Source: JALNZF01 sp049793155 (GTDB taxonomy: Bacteria; Nitrospirota; UBA9217). From it: a DNA stretch of 64,000 nt. Position numbers and translations under genes: made by a program. The stretch is from the NCBI GenBank assembly GCA_049793155.1, contig JBARBN010000185.1, positions 1 through 64,000 on the forward strand, read 5' to 3'. The notes under the pieces were generated by a model. The model searched no databases and had not been told where the DNA came from. It was given only the letters and a program-made list of their open reading frames with translations. The stretch's first letter is position 1, and each line of letters opens with the position of its first letter. Of the stretch, positions 1-9,388 are shown one piece after another.

Positions 1-73
1 CTCTCTCCTGCTCATTGTGATCATGTCCTTGTCCGTCACAGTACCCTCCAATAACGTCAGGATATTGTAACTT

Positions 74-121
74 AGAATAGGACATTTCTACTTTGGCAGA
101 ATAGGACATTATCATTTTGGG
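74..121. repeat. Two tandem 24-bp repeats, possible IS-end remnant
   Basis: Two adjacent 24-bp units (74-97 and 98-121) both begin AGAATAGGACATT and continue with similar T-rich sequence ending TTTGGC or TTTGGG. Repeated GGACATT-type units resemble the multiple terminal repeats I recall at ends of IS21-family elements, but no transposase or second end is visible. The rest of 1-232 shows no gene I can support; an element could extend left of the window. Confidence 0.4.
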
Positions 122-232
122 AGCACAGGGTTTTCTCTAGGTGATAAGTCCCTTCTCACGCCAACATGCCGAATCTCCTCTTTTCTGTCGATAAACAGAA
201 ACGACACGACCACTACAAAGCAGGAATTTATA

Positions 233-261
233 TTGACTAAGTCTAAAGCTACAATTATAAT
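233..261 (+). promoter_or_regulatory. Sigma-70 promoter of the Sec-rhodanese gene
   Basis: TTGACT at 233-238 and a perfect TATAAT at 256-261 are separated by 17 bp. Transcription would start near 268, leaving a leader of about 95 nt before the ATG at 363. No other operator is evident. Confidence 0.75.
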
Positions 262-362
262 ACAATCCATGCGTTGGTCATTCGCGTTGCATTTCCCTTC
301 CAAAAAGCAAAGCTATCGAAATGATTGAAAAAATCTGTCGCACTCACCGAAAGGAGAAAAAC

Positions 363-1781
363 ATGTTGCATAAAAGACTTCTTAGCATCGGCTGCGCAAC
401 GGCTATGGTTTTCGGTCTGGCGATGATCGCTGACCAGGCTGCTGCGCAGGAAAAGGCTGCCGGAGCGGCAGCGCCGCAGGCAAAGCCCACCATCGCTAAA
501 CTCTGCACCAACTGCCACCAGGCAGTGCCCGGAAACCTCAGGGGCAACTTCGACAACGTATCGTACAAGACCCAGTCCATCCAGATCAAAATCGACGACG
601 CCACCGAGATACTCCGGTTCGACAAGAACACTCTCCAACTCGCGAACATCCCGACTTTCGCCGACTCTCCGTCCGAATCGTTGTACAGCCTGAAGCGTGG
701 CAAGGAAATCCACATCGCGTTCACCGAGAAGGACGGGGTGAAGTTCGCGACCCTGGTCTCGGCGAAAACAGCCATCAAGGTCGCGCCCGAGAAGCTAATA
801 ACCACTGCGGACATGGAAAAGCTGGTTGCGATGGGCCCGGAGAAAGGCAAGTACCTCCTGGTCGACGCCCGTCCGGCGCCCCGCTTCATGGAAGGCGCGA
901 TCCCCACAGCGGTCAACATCCCCTTTGCGGCCTTCGATAAAATGACGGAAAAGCTCCCGAAGGAAAAGAACGCACTGATCATTTATTACTGCGCCGGTGT
1001 CACCTGAGCAATGAGCCCCAACTCCGCCGGTCGGGCGGAAAAGCTCGGTTACACGAACGTGAAGGTCTACCATGAAGGCCTCCCGGAATGGCTCAAGAAG
1101 AACTACGCTGTCCTGTCCACGCAGTTTCTGAAGGAAGCGTGGGTCGATAAGGGCATCCCCCACGTGCTCCTGGATGTGCGCTCAGCGAAGGATGCTGAAA
1201 AGGGATTCATCAAGGGAGCTGTTACGCTCCCTGTCGCAGACTTGGAAAAGGCCCTGGCCAAGTTCCCGCCAAAGGACAAGAAAGCGCCGATCATGATCTA
1301 TGATCAGAAGGGCGGCGATGATGCTATGAAAGCTGCCAAGGTCCTGATCTCTGCCGGCTATATGCCGGTTGATATCGTGACCGGAGGGTTCGAGGCGTGG
1401 AAGACCGCCGGCTATCCCGTTGAAACCGGCAAGCTCTCCGCTGACATCGCGTACGTACCTAAGCCCAGGCCGGGCGAGATCTCGATCGAGGATTTCACTA
1501 GGATTGCCACGGTCACCCCGATGGATGTGCTTATCCTCGACGTACGGAACCAGGACGAGGGCAATGCCGGCATGATCAAGGGCGCAAAGCTCCTCCCTGA
1601 GGAGGAACTGGCGGGCCGTCTGGCAGAGGTGCCCAAAAACAAGAAGATCATCACCCACTGTTCCACCGGTGTACGTGCTGAGATGGCCTACCACCTGCTG
1701 AAGGAGAAGGGCTATAATGTTCAGTTCCTGGCCGCGAACGTAGCCATCGACAAGGACGGCAAGTTCGCGATCACAAAGTAA
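363..1781 (+). CDS. Exported multi-rhodanese selenoprotein with heme-c motif (UGA read as Sec)
   Basis: Predicted periplasmic protein of 472 residues if the in-frame TGA at 1005-1007 is decoded as selenocysteine (U215). The ATG at 363 follows a good ribosome site (AAAGGAG). Residues 1-29 are a signal peptide ending AAAQ. C48-T-N-C-H52 is a CxxCH heme-c motif. Three rhodanese-like domains follow: about 155-255 with C210-x4-U215 at the active-site loop, about 265-355 with a degenerate loop (YDQKGGD, no Cys), and about 375-460 with a normal Cys loop (HCSTGVR). Coding character continues unbroken after the TGA, and the in-frame ATG at 1011 has no ribosome site and would start inside domain 1. A hairpin at 1023-1039 fits a bacterial SECIS. 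Substrate unknown; sulfane-sulfur or redox chemistry in the periplasm is inferred. The alternative is a nonsense mutation or sequencing error. Confidence 0.8.
1023..1039 (+). promoter_or_regulatory. Putative bacterial SECIS hairpin
   Basis: TCCGCC (1023-1028) pairs perfectly with GGCGGA (1034-1039) around the five-base loop GGTCG. The loop begins 21 nt after the UGA and has G at its first two positions, as expected for bSECIS elements recognised by SelB. Confidence 0.72.
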
Positions 1782-1804
1782 CGCTGTCCTGACGTTGCTC
1801 TCAT

Positions 1805-1839
1805 GCCCCGGAGGAAGAAAACCTCCGGGGCCTTTTTTT
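1805..1839 (+). terminator. Rho-independent terminator of the Sec-rhodanese gene
   Basis: A 10-bp perfect stem (GCCCCGGAGG with its complement) around an A-rich 7-nt loop is followed by seven T. It lies 24 bp after the stop codon at 1781. Confidence 0.92.
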
Positions 1840-1896
1840 GGACATCCGGCCCGGAAGGCGAGAGCATCTATTCTTCCGGATTTTACTTCGGGAATC

Positions 1897-2607
1897 TTAT
1901 TGAATCAACCTGATTTTCTTTTCGACGAGGCTTGTTACCTCGGTTTTTATCGGGTCCCTGTTTTCACCTTCGTAAAAGAACTCCGTTCTTACCAGTTCCG
2001 CGTTATTCCCGGCAGGAGAATACATCTTCATAAACCTTATCCTCCCCTTTTCATCATACTGATAGAGCGTGTATCCAATGACCGTCTCACGTGCATTCAC
2101 GATCACGCGCCTCAATTCAGCCGTCGTTTGAGGGATGCTGGATACGATCCCGACGACGAATCCGGTCACCCCGCCAATGACGATCGGGGCCGCTTCGATC
2201 GCGACGACCGCCAGCACTTCCTTTCCCGATGCGTAAACACCGCCCCGGAAGAGATTACCCGTAATGGAAAGGCCGGCTTCAAACCCCCTGCCCGTCCACT
2301 CGTAAACGATCGCGAACGGCCGGCTCATATCGGCTCGCTGCTCTTTCACGATCACGATGTCATAAGACCTGACCGGCTGGTTGTCCACGGAATGCACGAT
2401 GGTGAACACATCCCCTGCCTGTCCCGGACGATCGCGAAGGACCGCGGGAAACAGGGGTCGTCCATGATCATCGTATTCGATCTGTTTTACGAGAAATGTG
2501 GATTGCTTGGCAACAATCGGGTATTCCCCGGCCGGGTGAATGCGTTCGGTCATGCATCCGGACAGCAGAATGAAAAGCGGGATCGATAAAACGAGCGATG
2601 ATTTCAT
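1897..2607 (-). CDS. Hypothetical lipoprotein
   Basis: 236-residue protein with a lipoprotein signal peptide: MKSS, hydrophobic core, then lipobox LLSGC, so probably membrane-anchored outside the cytoplasm. I do not recognise the rest; it has a hydrophobic Gly/Val/Ile-rich stretch around residues 130-155 and an extracytoplasmic-looking mixed beta character. I chose the ATG at 2607; a GTG nine bases upstream would sit only 3 nt from the GAGG ribosome site. It follows the metallophosphoesterase by about 30 bp and may be co-transcribed with it. Confidence 0.75.
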   Translation of the reverse strand: MKSSLVLSIPLFILLSGCMTERIHPAGEYPIVAKQSTFLVKQIEYDDHGRPLFPAVLRDRPGQAGDVFTIVHSVDNQPVRSYDIVIVKEQRADMSRPFAIVYEWTGRGFEAGLSITGNLFRGGVYASGKEVLAVVAIEAAPIVIGGVTGFVVGIVSSIPQTTAELRRVIVNARETVIGYTLYQYDEKGRIRFMKMYSPAGNNAELVRTEFFYEGENRDPIKTEVTSLVEKKIRLIQ

Positions 2608-2638
2608 GGGCAGCACCGTCCTCTTCAGCCGGCGTGGT

Positions 2639-3781
2639 TCAGGAAGAAGCCTTCCGCACCAGTTCGATAACGGTCACTTCCGGAGGCGCAAGGAACCGGA
2701 CGGGCGGCCCCCAGGTTCCGGTCCCGCGGCTTACATGCAGAAGCGATCCTTTTCCGAGATCATAGTCACCCGCATTCAGCGGAAAGGACAGACGCGTCAG
2801 CAACGTAAAGGGGAATATCTGCCCCTTATGCGTATGTCCGGAGAGCTGGAGGTCAAAGAGGCCGATGGTGTTCGGGTCGATGTGCGGCTGGTGTTTAAGG
2901 AAAAGGATGAACTTGTCCCTCGGCAGACCGTCCAGCAGTTTTTTCTCTGATGAGGGATGGCCAATCTTCAGCTGTACCGCGGTCCGGTCATCGACGCCGA
3001 CGATCGTGACCGGACCGCCTGCGGCCACCTCATCACGCAGCATGGTAAGGCCCGCCTCGTGGATGAACTCGAGCGACCTTTCAGGTCCCGCGTAATACTC
3101 ATGGTTCCCCATGACGGCGTAGTTCCCATATTTCGCCTTGATTTCACGGAGCATATCGGCGAGGCCGGGAAAATGGTTTATCTGGGCATCCACCAGGTCT
3201 CCCGTCACGATGAATAGGTCGGGATTCGCGTCCCTGACCGCTTTGATCATCGGGCCGAACCTCTCGCGCCGGTTGACGAGTCCGAGGTGCACGTCCGATA
3301 TCTGCACGACCCTTAGCCTGTCGATGCCCGCGGGAAGTTTCGTGGTCTCGATGACCAGCCGTTCCGTATGGATGTCCCTTGCCTCAAAGTAACCGTATGC
3401 ACAGATAACGAGTGCCAGGCCAAGGCTGATGTAGAACGAGGTCTTCGCCGGGATGAGAAAAGAGGAGATATCGTACCGCGTCATCCAGCCGGCTATTCGG
3501 GTGATGAAGGTGACGCCATCGAAGAGGAGGGAACCGCAGAAAAAGAGGAACAACACCGCCATCCAGAAGTACGCGATATAGGAGAGTATCCTCGCCGACA
3601 ATTCATGCTCATGGGATTCGAGTGTCCGGACCAGAAGAATCGCGACGACCATGAGCACCATGAACGCGGCCAGCGCTGCCCCGATGATCGGACCGAACGC
3701 AAAGACGCTCTTTGCCTTGAGGAAAGCGTAAACATGCACTCCTCCGTAGATGATAAAGATCGTAAGGATGAAAAGGATCAT
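2639..3781 (-). CDS. Membrane-anchored YkuE-like metallophosphoesterase
   Basis: 380-residue calcineurin-like phosphoesterase. Four or so transmembrane segments occupy residues 1-150; the catalytic domain follows with all dinuclear-metal motifs: ISDVHLG, GDLVD, GNHEYY, KHQPH and SGHTHKGQ. This layout matches the YkuE/YaeI group, some of which act on lipid-linked phosphates; the substrate here is not predictable. Its start codon overlaps the stop of the phosphofructokinase gene by 4 bp (ATGA), implying coupled translation. Confidence 0.88.
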   Translation of the reverse strand: MILFILTIFIIYGGVHVYAFLKAKSVFAFGPIIGAALAAFMVLMVVAILLVRTLESHEHELSARILSYIAYFWMAVLFLFFCGSLLFDGVTFITRIAGWMTRYDISSFLIPAKTSFYISLGLALVICAYGYFEARDIHTERLVIETTKLPAGIDRLRVVQISDVHLGLVNRRERFGPMIKAVRDANPDLFIVTGDLVDAQINHFPGLADMLREIKAKYGNYAVMGNHEYYAGPERSLEFIHEAGLTMLRDEVAAGGPVTIVGVDDRTAVQLKIGHPSSEKKLLDGLPRDKFILFLKHQPHIDPNTIGLFDLQLSGHTHKGQIFPFTLLTRLSFPLNAGDYDLGKGSLLHVSRGTGTWGPPVRFLAPPEVTVIELVRKASS

Positions 3782-4857
3782 CTGCCGAAATTCACTCCCA
3801 TCCCCTCGGCGATATGAATGAGTTCGCCGTCGGGATCAACGAGTTTAAGCTTGCTGATCGCACTCTCGAGCGGCACCGAGGTTATGACCGGGGGCTGATA
3901 GGAAACCATCTCTCCGAACTTCTTTTGAGCAATGAGCTCTACGGCGTATGCGCCGTAACGCGTGGCCAGCAACCGGTCAAAGGGACAGGGACTTCCTCCC
4001 CGCTGCACATGGCCAAGCACGGTCACCCGTGTCTCGAAGCTGGTGCGCCTGCTTATCTCATTCGCTACGATCTCTCCCATGCCGCCCAACCTTAGAACGT
4101 AGCCGTCGGCGGCCTTCTCGCGTACTGACATTTCGCCGCCCGCGGGTTTGGCTCCCTCGGCCACGACCACAATGCTTGACTTGCTCCCCGCCTTTTTCCG
4201 TTCAAGAAGCTTCCCCGTCACTTTTTCCATGCTGAACGGAAGCTCGGGGATCAGGATGACGTCGGCGCTGCCAGCCATGCCCGCCTCGAGGGCGATCCAA
4301 CCGGCATATCTCCCCATCACCTCAAGCACGATCACCCGCTGGTGGCTTTCTGCCGTGGTATGGAGCTTGTCAAGCGCTTCGGTCGCGGTATCCACCGCAG
4401 TCTGGAAGCCGAAGGTCACGTCGGTGGCCATAAGATCATTGTCAATGGTCTTGGGAACGCCGATAACGGGAACGCCGAGTTTGTGTATCCCCTGGCCTAT
4501 CTTAAGAGATCCGTCGCCGCCGATGACAACGAGTACATCAAGCCCCAACTCCGTGATGTTTTCCAGCACCTCCGGCGACATGTCCTCCACGATCTCCCTG
4601 CCGCCAACGACGGTTTTATGTGCAAAGGGGTTGCCTCGATTCGTGGTGCCGAGAATGGTGCCGCCGACAGACAGGATGCCCCGCGTGTTCCATGAGGTGA
4701 GCTGGCGTGTTTTTGTCGGAGTCAGCAGGCCCTCGAACCCGTCGATGATGCCCGTAACCTGCCAGCCGTACTTGAAGATGGCCGTCTTCGTGACCGCGCG
4801 TATTACCGCATTGAGACCAGGGGCATCGCCCCCGCCTGAAAGGACTCCGATTCGCAT
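3778..4857 (-). CDS. pfkA: 6-phosphofructokinase
   Basis: 359-residue phosphofructokinase for glycolysis (fructose-6-phosphate to fructose-1,6-bisphosphate). The ATG at 4857 has AGGAGG four bases upstream and gives the family start MRIGVLSGGGDAPGL; longer in-frame starts run into an intergenic repeat. The phosphoryl-donor motif is GGDGS, as in ATP-dependent enzymes, while the catalytic motif is PKTIDND with Lys, as in PPi-dependent ones. That mix is known from an ATP-using clade, so ATP is the more likely donor, but PPi is worth testing in a cell that produces PPi from sulfate activation. Confidence 0.93.
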   Translation of the reverse strand: MRIGVLSGGGDAPGLNAVIRAVTKTAIFKYGWQVTGIIDGFEGLLTPTKTRQLTSWNTRGILSVGGTILGTTNRGNPFAHKTVVGGREIVEDMSPEVLENITELGLDVLVVIGGDGSLKIGQGIHKLGVPVIGVPKTIDNDLMATDVTFGFQTAVDTATEALDKLHTTAESHQRVIVLEVMGRYAGWIALEAGMAGSADVILIPELPFSMEKVTGKLLERKKAGSKSSIVVVAEGAKPAGGEMSVREKAADGYVLRLGGMGEIVANEISRRTSFETRVTVLGHVQRGGSPCPFDRLLATRYGAYAVELIAQKKFGEMVSYQPPVITSVPLESAISKLKLVDPDGELIHIAEGMGVNFGR

Positions 4858-4874
4858 GAAACCTCCTGATAAAA

Positions 4875-4956
4875 ATGGGTCATGGGTCAAGTAGCAAGGG
4901 GGCAGGGTAAACACTTGATTTGCGTGCTTGACCCTTGACCCCTGACCCATGACCCA
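4875..4956. repeat. Heptamer inverted-repeat element A
   Basis: Left arm: two exact ATGGGTC units plus degenerate ones (4875-4895). Right arm: TTGACCC twice, CTGACCC, ATGACCC (4928-4955), which is the complement of the left arm. It fills the gap between the amidohydrolase stop and pfkA. Confidence 0.8.
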
Positions 4957-4961
4957 GTGCA

Positions 4962-5843
4962 TTAAATTCCCAACAGCCTTGCCCCGCCTTCACAGGCGAT
5001 CTTCATCACCCCGTCAGGGGAAATCCCCGACTGCTCAAAATGCAATAGCTCTTCCTCGTAGGCTTCCGCGTACCGCAAATCAGGCAGCACACAGTCCGTT
5101 CCAACGGCGAGGGGAACGCCGATACCGTGAGCACGCAGTATCATCTCGAGATGAGAATGGATCAACCCGGCAATAAAGTCCTCTATTTCTTTTGATGCCT
5201 TGCCGGACCCGGCAGCGCGTTTGAGCGCTCCGGTCGTTGGCACCCAGAATGTGGATCTTTTTGCCATCACGTCGAGCGCTCGATCGGACATGAAAAACCC
5301 GTGCTCGATGGACCGGACCCCCGCTGCGGCGGCGTCAATGATCGCCTGTTCCCCGTTTGCATGCGCCATGACGCCCAGGCCGCAGTCTGCGGCTGCCTTC
5401 ACGATGAAGTGAAGCTCCTCGCTATTGAAGCCACCTGCGGTCACCATGCCGGGCTCTTTGAGGCTCACCATGCCGGATGCCATGACCTTTATTATACCAG
5501 CGCCGCCGCGCTTGAGCTTGAGAATTTCGGATTGGATCTCGTCCCTGGTCTCTACGGGATTGCCGAACATCGACCCATATCCGCCCTTTTTCCAGAGAGC
5601 CCATACTGCGGAAACAACGATTGGGGCAGCCGACCGTTCAATCGTTTTATTGCTCACGGACCTTACACCGTTTTTCGTACCCGCGTCCCGCACTGCGATA
5701 ACGCCGGCATCGACGATAGCATCCAGGCAGCATGCATCCTTAAGGTGCACATGGGCGTCGACAAATCCGGGGCCTCGTCTTAATACCCCCGGATCCGGAT
5801 CGCCGTCCGACGGCAGATGACTATATCTCCGCTGTTCTTTCAC
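4962..5843 (-). CDS. Amidohydrolase-family protein (imidazolonepropionase-like)
   Basis: 293-residue metal-dependent hydrolase. Visible metal ligands and motifs: DAHVHL (HxH), KVMASG, MAHANG, SIEHGF and GTDC. It is shorter than most members (around 400 residues) because the N-terminal beta-sandwich part is reduced. The GTG start at 5843 overlaps the sulfatase stop (GTGA), so translation is probably coupled. Substrate unknown. Confidence 0.85.
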   Translation of the reverse strand: MKEQRRYSHLPSDGDPDPGVLRRGPGFVDAHVHLKDACCLDAIVDAGVIAVRDAGTKNGVRSVSNKTIERSAAPIVVSAVWALWKKGGYGSMFGNPVETRDEIQSEILKLKRGGAGIIKVMASGMVSLKEPGMVTAGGFNSEELHFIVKAAADCGLGVMAHANGEQAIIDAAAAGVRSIEHGFFMSDRALDVMAKRSTFWVPTTGALKRAAGSGKASKEIEDFIAGLIHSHLEMILRAHGIGVPLAVGTDCVLPDLRYAEAYEEELLHFEQSGISPDGVMKIACEGGARLLGI

Positions 5844-7873
5844 GGGCGGTATTGTTCATACAAGCTGTCCGGAATCAGTTTCAGCTCACGGGTAAATCGG
5901 TCGTTCAGTGATTTGTAGTGGCTGAATTCTGCGAGCAGCTCGTTCTTTTTCCCCTCGTCCTGTATCGGCTCCAGATCCAGACTCTTACCGATAGAAAACA
6001 AGGTATCCTGATCAATGAAATACATTCCGGAAATATAATCTATCAGATCGGTTTTCGTATGTTTGAGGGGATAGCTGTGGATATTTCTGAATGAAGGGTC
6101 CGTATCAAGTCCGGTACCGACCCAGGCAGCGGTCGAAGGGACATTTATATGAAAATTCTTTTTAAGGAAAGCAAGCAGGGAAGGGGTAATATCCAATTGC
6201 GATGAGATCGACTGGATAGAGGCGGTGCGCTTTAGCATGGGCGAGAATATGATCAACGGGACATGATATCGATCGATCTTGGTGGACATCTCGATCTCAG
6301 GCAGGCGATGGTCTCCGGTAATGATAAATAGGGTATTGCGGTAGGCGGGAAGTTTAGCGTATTGCTCGAAAAAGAAGCGCAATGCCTCATCCGTGTACAT
6401 GATCGTGGAATATATCTTTTCGTAGGTGCGGTGTTCCTTCTTCCGGACCTCATCAAAGCCCAATCTGTTCATCCGCTCCTCAACGAGCCTTAGATATCTC
6501 TCCTGTTCGGGTATGGAGTATGAGGTGTGCATGCTCATGGTCTGTATGAACGAAACATATGGCTGCCGCGAATCACGACGGTCCATTTCCAGCGCTTTCC
6601 TCATCACCTCCCTGTCGGGATAACCCCAGCTGGAACCGGGGCTTTTCGTATAGGTGTTGTCATAGTCGTCAATTCCGACCAGTACATCCACCCCCTGTTG
6701 CTGGAGAAATGATCGCTCATTATCAAAATCCGGATCACTGCCGATATAAAATTTGAGCCGATATCCGCTGTGTTTCAGGATGCTCATCAACGAAAGATGC
6801 CTGGGCATCCGTTTACCCAGTTCATTAAAACCCTGCTCCGCGAACGGCAAGGAGGCCAGAATGGAGGGAAGCGCCGCAAAGGTGCGCCCCTGTGACGCAA
6901 GGAAATTCTCCCAGTACAGACTTCTTCCCGCCAACTCATCGAGGAACGGCGTAAAGCTTCCCAGATATGCATTGGGTCCGCTGAATGCCTTGCCCAAACC
7001 CTCCACCAGAATAAACACAAGGTTGGGCGGCCTGGTGGAATCAACCGTGAAGTATTCGCCCAGCACATCGCGGGTATCGTCGGTCCTGAGAAACGGATAT
7101 TCTGGATCGAGATATTTGAATACCGGCGCCTTGGCAGGCCGCCCATCCGCCCCACGGGAGGCAATGACAGAATCTTTCGCTTTTGCAGCGTGAGAAAAAT
7201 AGGCATAAGAATCCGTGGCAAAATACATCATTTTGTTCATTGCCAGGTTATAGGATAATTCCGATGCAAATGATGCTCTTGCGGGTAAACCGGATGCCGT
7301 GAAGGCCAGCACGATCCCTGCCCCTAAGGCGACAAACGCATATGCCGGTTTAATCGACTTGCGGGTGTATAAAAACGCCAGCGAACCCCAGAATACTGCC
7401 ACAGGTATGATAAAAAGGAATATTGAAATTGCATTGATCGTGATCCCGCCTCTGACCGTTTCTTCAATTTCCTTCACGGAATATCCGAAAGCATCGGCCC
7501 CGAGAGGAACTCCCGCCGTGGCAAAGTATTTAATCAATACTGCGTACAGGATGAGCACGATCGATCCACCGATACCGTATACCAGGTAACGGGACCTCAT
7601 CGTTCTTGTGCCCAGGTATATGATGAGAAATGGAACGAACAGGAATGGAAGCATTTTCAGATAGGATACAATATCAGACAGGAGCGCCTGTACGATAACA
7701 TTCCGGATATCCTCCGGAAGATTGCTGGTCTTCGAAATGAAGATGATTTCCATCATGCGCACTGCGAAGAACGCTATCAATAACGCTGATGACAGGCTCG
7801 CAAACAGGGCCATGCAGTGTTTTAATGAAGTGAGAAATGACTGTTCAGGTTTCCTCTGGATCGCGCTGTTCAT
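5840..7873 (-). CDS. LTA-synthase-like membrane sulfatase/phosphoglycerol transferase
   Basis: 677 residues: about five transmembrane helices in the first 210 residues, then an alkaline-phosphatase-superfamily catalytic domain facing outside. Metal and catalytic residues are visible: the Glu of ILVEGLGK, the nucleophile Thr of SQGRTFAALPS, TGDHRLP, and the late His of YHVPLII. Family members transfer phosphoglycerol or phosphoethanolamine to glycans or lipids. Because yaiO, GT2 and HEAT genes follow on the same strand, decoration of an exported polysaccharide is a reasonable inference. Confidence 0.85.
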   Translation of the reverse strand: MNSAIQRKPEQSFLTSLKHCMALFASLSSALLIAFFAVRMMEIIFISKTSNLPEDIRNVIVQALLSDIVSYLKMLPFLFVPFLIIYLGTRTMRSRYLVYGIGGSIVLILYAVLIKYFATAGVPLGADAFGYSVKEIEETVRGGITINAISIFLFIIPVAVFWGSLAFLYTRKSIKPAYAFVALGAGIVLAFTASGLPARASFASELSYNLAMNKMMYFATDSYAYFSHAAKAKDSVIASRGADGRPAKAPVFKYLDPEYPFLRTDDTRDVLGEYFTVDSTRPPNLVFILVEGLGKAFSGPNAYLGSFTPFLDELAGRSLYWENFLASQGRTFAALPSILASLPFAEQGFNELGKRMPRHLSLMSILKHSGYRLKFYIGSDPDFDNERSFLQQQGVDVLVGIDDYDNTYTKSPGSSWGYPDREVMRKALEMDRRDSRQPYVSFIQTMSMHTSYSIPEQERYLRLVEERMNRLGFDEVRKKEHRTYEKIYSTIMYTDEALRFFFEQYAKLPAYRNTLFIITGDHRLPEIEMSTKIDRYHVPLIIFSPMLKRTASIQSISSQLDITPSLLAFLKKNFHINVPSTAAWVGTGLDTDPSFRNIHSYPLKHTKTDLIDYISGMYFIDQDTLFSIGKSLDLEPIQDEGKKNELLAEFSHYKSLNDRFTRELKLIPDSLYEQYRP

Positions 7874-8003
7874 GCTCTGCAGCTCTTCCTCTCAAAGAAA
7901 CCGGTCAATGGCATGATTTCCCGGGTTGTTCCCGGATCAAAGCCGATTTCCTTTTCGAAACCGACTTGCATGCGCCTATCCGACAAACGGCTGCGGGCTT
8001 TCA

Positions 8004-9305
8004 TCACCAGCGCCTTAAAATATTGGCCGAGATGCTTCGCTCAAAAAAGGGATAGGTATTGTTATCGCCGTAGCCTGCCGAAATTTTGAAGCCCCAGCGG
8101 GGATTGAAATATTTCTGGAACACGGCCCCATACGATTTGCTCCTCGTTGTCTTAACGATCGTCGTTCCCGCGAGGAATTCACCGCCCTGGCCAAATCCGC
8201 CGTTCAGTTCAACGTAATCATCTCCATTTCCGGCAAAGTAATACCGGGCGAGAAGGTGATGAGATATGCTCAGTTTCGCGGATGACGGGACAAAGAGGGT
8301 CCGCCATCGGAAATACCAGTTGCCGGTATATTTTCCAAGTCCGAGGCCATACATATCGACGGTGCTTGTCCCGAAATCCATGTGGTCATAGCTGAGGGAA
8401 GGCTCCCATCCCTTGCCGGCCCCCTGAAATATTTCAACGCGATAGGAATCCTCCGGGTAGAGGATGGCACGCGGCGAATACTGATACCGGACATTCGCAT
8501 ACGCCCGCGGCCAGAGATCCACATACCCATCGAGGGCCAAGGCATAGTCGTCAGATCCAAACCGCAGGGAATCGAGATATTCAAAAGCGAGCGAACCCGT
8601 TTGCCAGTAATGACGAAGAGAAGCGCTGTAATAATTCCAGGTTCCACGGACCGGTGAAAATTCGCTCACGCCGTATGACAGGTTCGCCAGCCATTTGTAC
8701 GCGTCAGGTGCTTCCGATTCGGGCGCCTGTCTGCGTTGCTGAAGAGAAGTGAGATATTGCTCGATCTCGGGGTCAGGCGCGCCGTGCGAGCGGGCCGCCT
8801 CGAAGTCGGCCTGGGCCGCTTCGAAGTCGCCCGCCGACCGGTAGGCTCGCGCCCGCGCGATGTACGCGCGGGGTTCGCCGGGATCCGTTGATATCCATTT
8901 TCCGTATGCGATCACGGCATCCCCGGGAGAATCGCTCCAGAGATACACATCGCCGAGAGCTGACCATGCGTCGGCGTAGCCCGGCGACCGCCTCGTTACC
9001 GCGGTCAGGTCCGCCTCGGCTTCCCTCCAGCGGCTCTCCCACGCATAGGTCCGCCCTCGCGCGAGAAGCAGATCGGAATTATTGGGCCGCGTTGCCAGTA
9101 ATTCCGTGTACAGCTGAATTGCTTCATCGCGATGATTCGAAAAAGAGAGGGCCCTCGCGAGCTTGAACTTTGCATCATACGATTTGGGATGGGCTTTGGC
9201 CTCTGCACGATAGTACTGTGCCGCAGTATCATAATCGCCCTTTGACATCGCCATGTCACCATCCGCGATCGCGGCGACAAGGCTCAATGCAAGAAGAATC
9301 ATCAT
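8004..9305 (-). CDS. YaiO-like outer-membrane protein (TPR plus beta-barrel)
   Basis: 433 residues: short signal peptide (cleavage after AIA near residue 14), about five TPR-like helical repeats to residue 200, then a 16-stranded-looking beta-barrel region rich in alternating aromatic residues and ending in Trp (RRW), an outer-membrane insertion signature. This matches the YaiO family, whose E. coli member sits beside a GT2 gene (yaiP). The GT2 gene lies 84 bp away here too. Likely role: outer-membrane step in polysaccharide export or modification. Confidence 0.82.
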   Translation of the reverse strand: MMILLALSLVAAIADGDMAMSKGDYDTAAQYYRAEAKAHPKSYDAKFKLARALSFSNHRDEAIQLYTELLATRPNNSDLLLARGRTYAWESRWREAEADLTAVTRRSPGYADAWSALGDVYLWSDSPGDAVIAYGKWISTDPGEPRAYIARARAYRSAGDFEAAQADFEAARSHGAPDPEIEQYLTSLQQRRQAPESEAPDAYKWLANLSYGVSEFSPVRGTWNYYSASLRHYWQTGSLAFEYLDSLRFGSDDYALALDGYVDLWPRAYANVRYQYSPRAILYPEDSYRVEIFQGAGKGWEPSLSYDHMDFGTSTVDMYGLGLGKYTGNWYFRWRTLFVPSSAKLSISHHLLARYYFAGNGDDYVELNGGFGQGGEFLAGTTIVKTTRSKSYGAVFQKYFNPRWGFKISAGYGDNNTYPFFERSISANILRRW

Positions 9306-9388
9306 TCCTTTAATCCTTCCTCTTTAAAATGAAGATATTATTCCCGCCTTTTCAGATGTCCCGCACAGGAGGCCATGTCCCGAATTCT

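Noticed and set aside
1011..1781. A separate rhodanese gene starting at ATG 1011
   Set aside because: It would start inside a rhodanese domain, has no ribosome site, and lies in the same frame as the upstream gene across a single TGA at the active-site position. Sec read-through explains it better.
1795..2589. Plus-strand frame opposite the lipoprotein gene
   Set aside because: It starts within the terminator of the preceding gene and overlaps a gene with a clear lipobox on the minus strand.
4858..4962. N-terminal extension of phosphofructokinase
   Set aside because: The extra residues are the translation of a heptamer repeat, and the family start at 4857 has a strong ribosome site.
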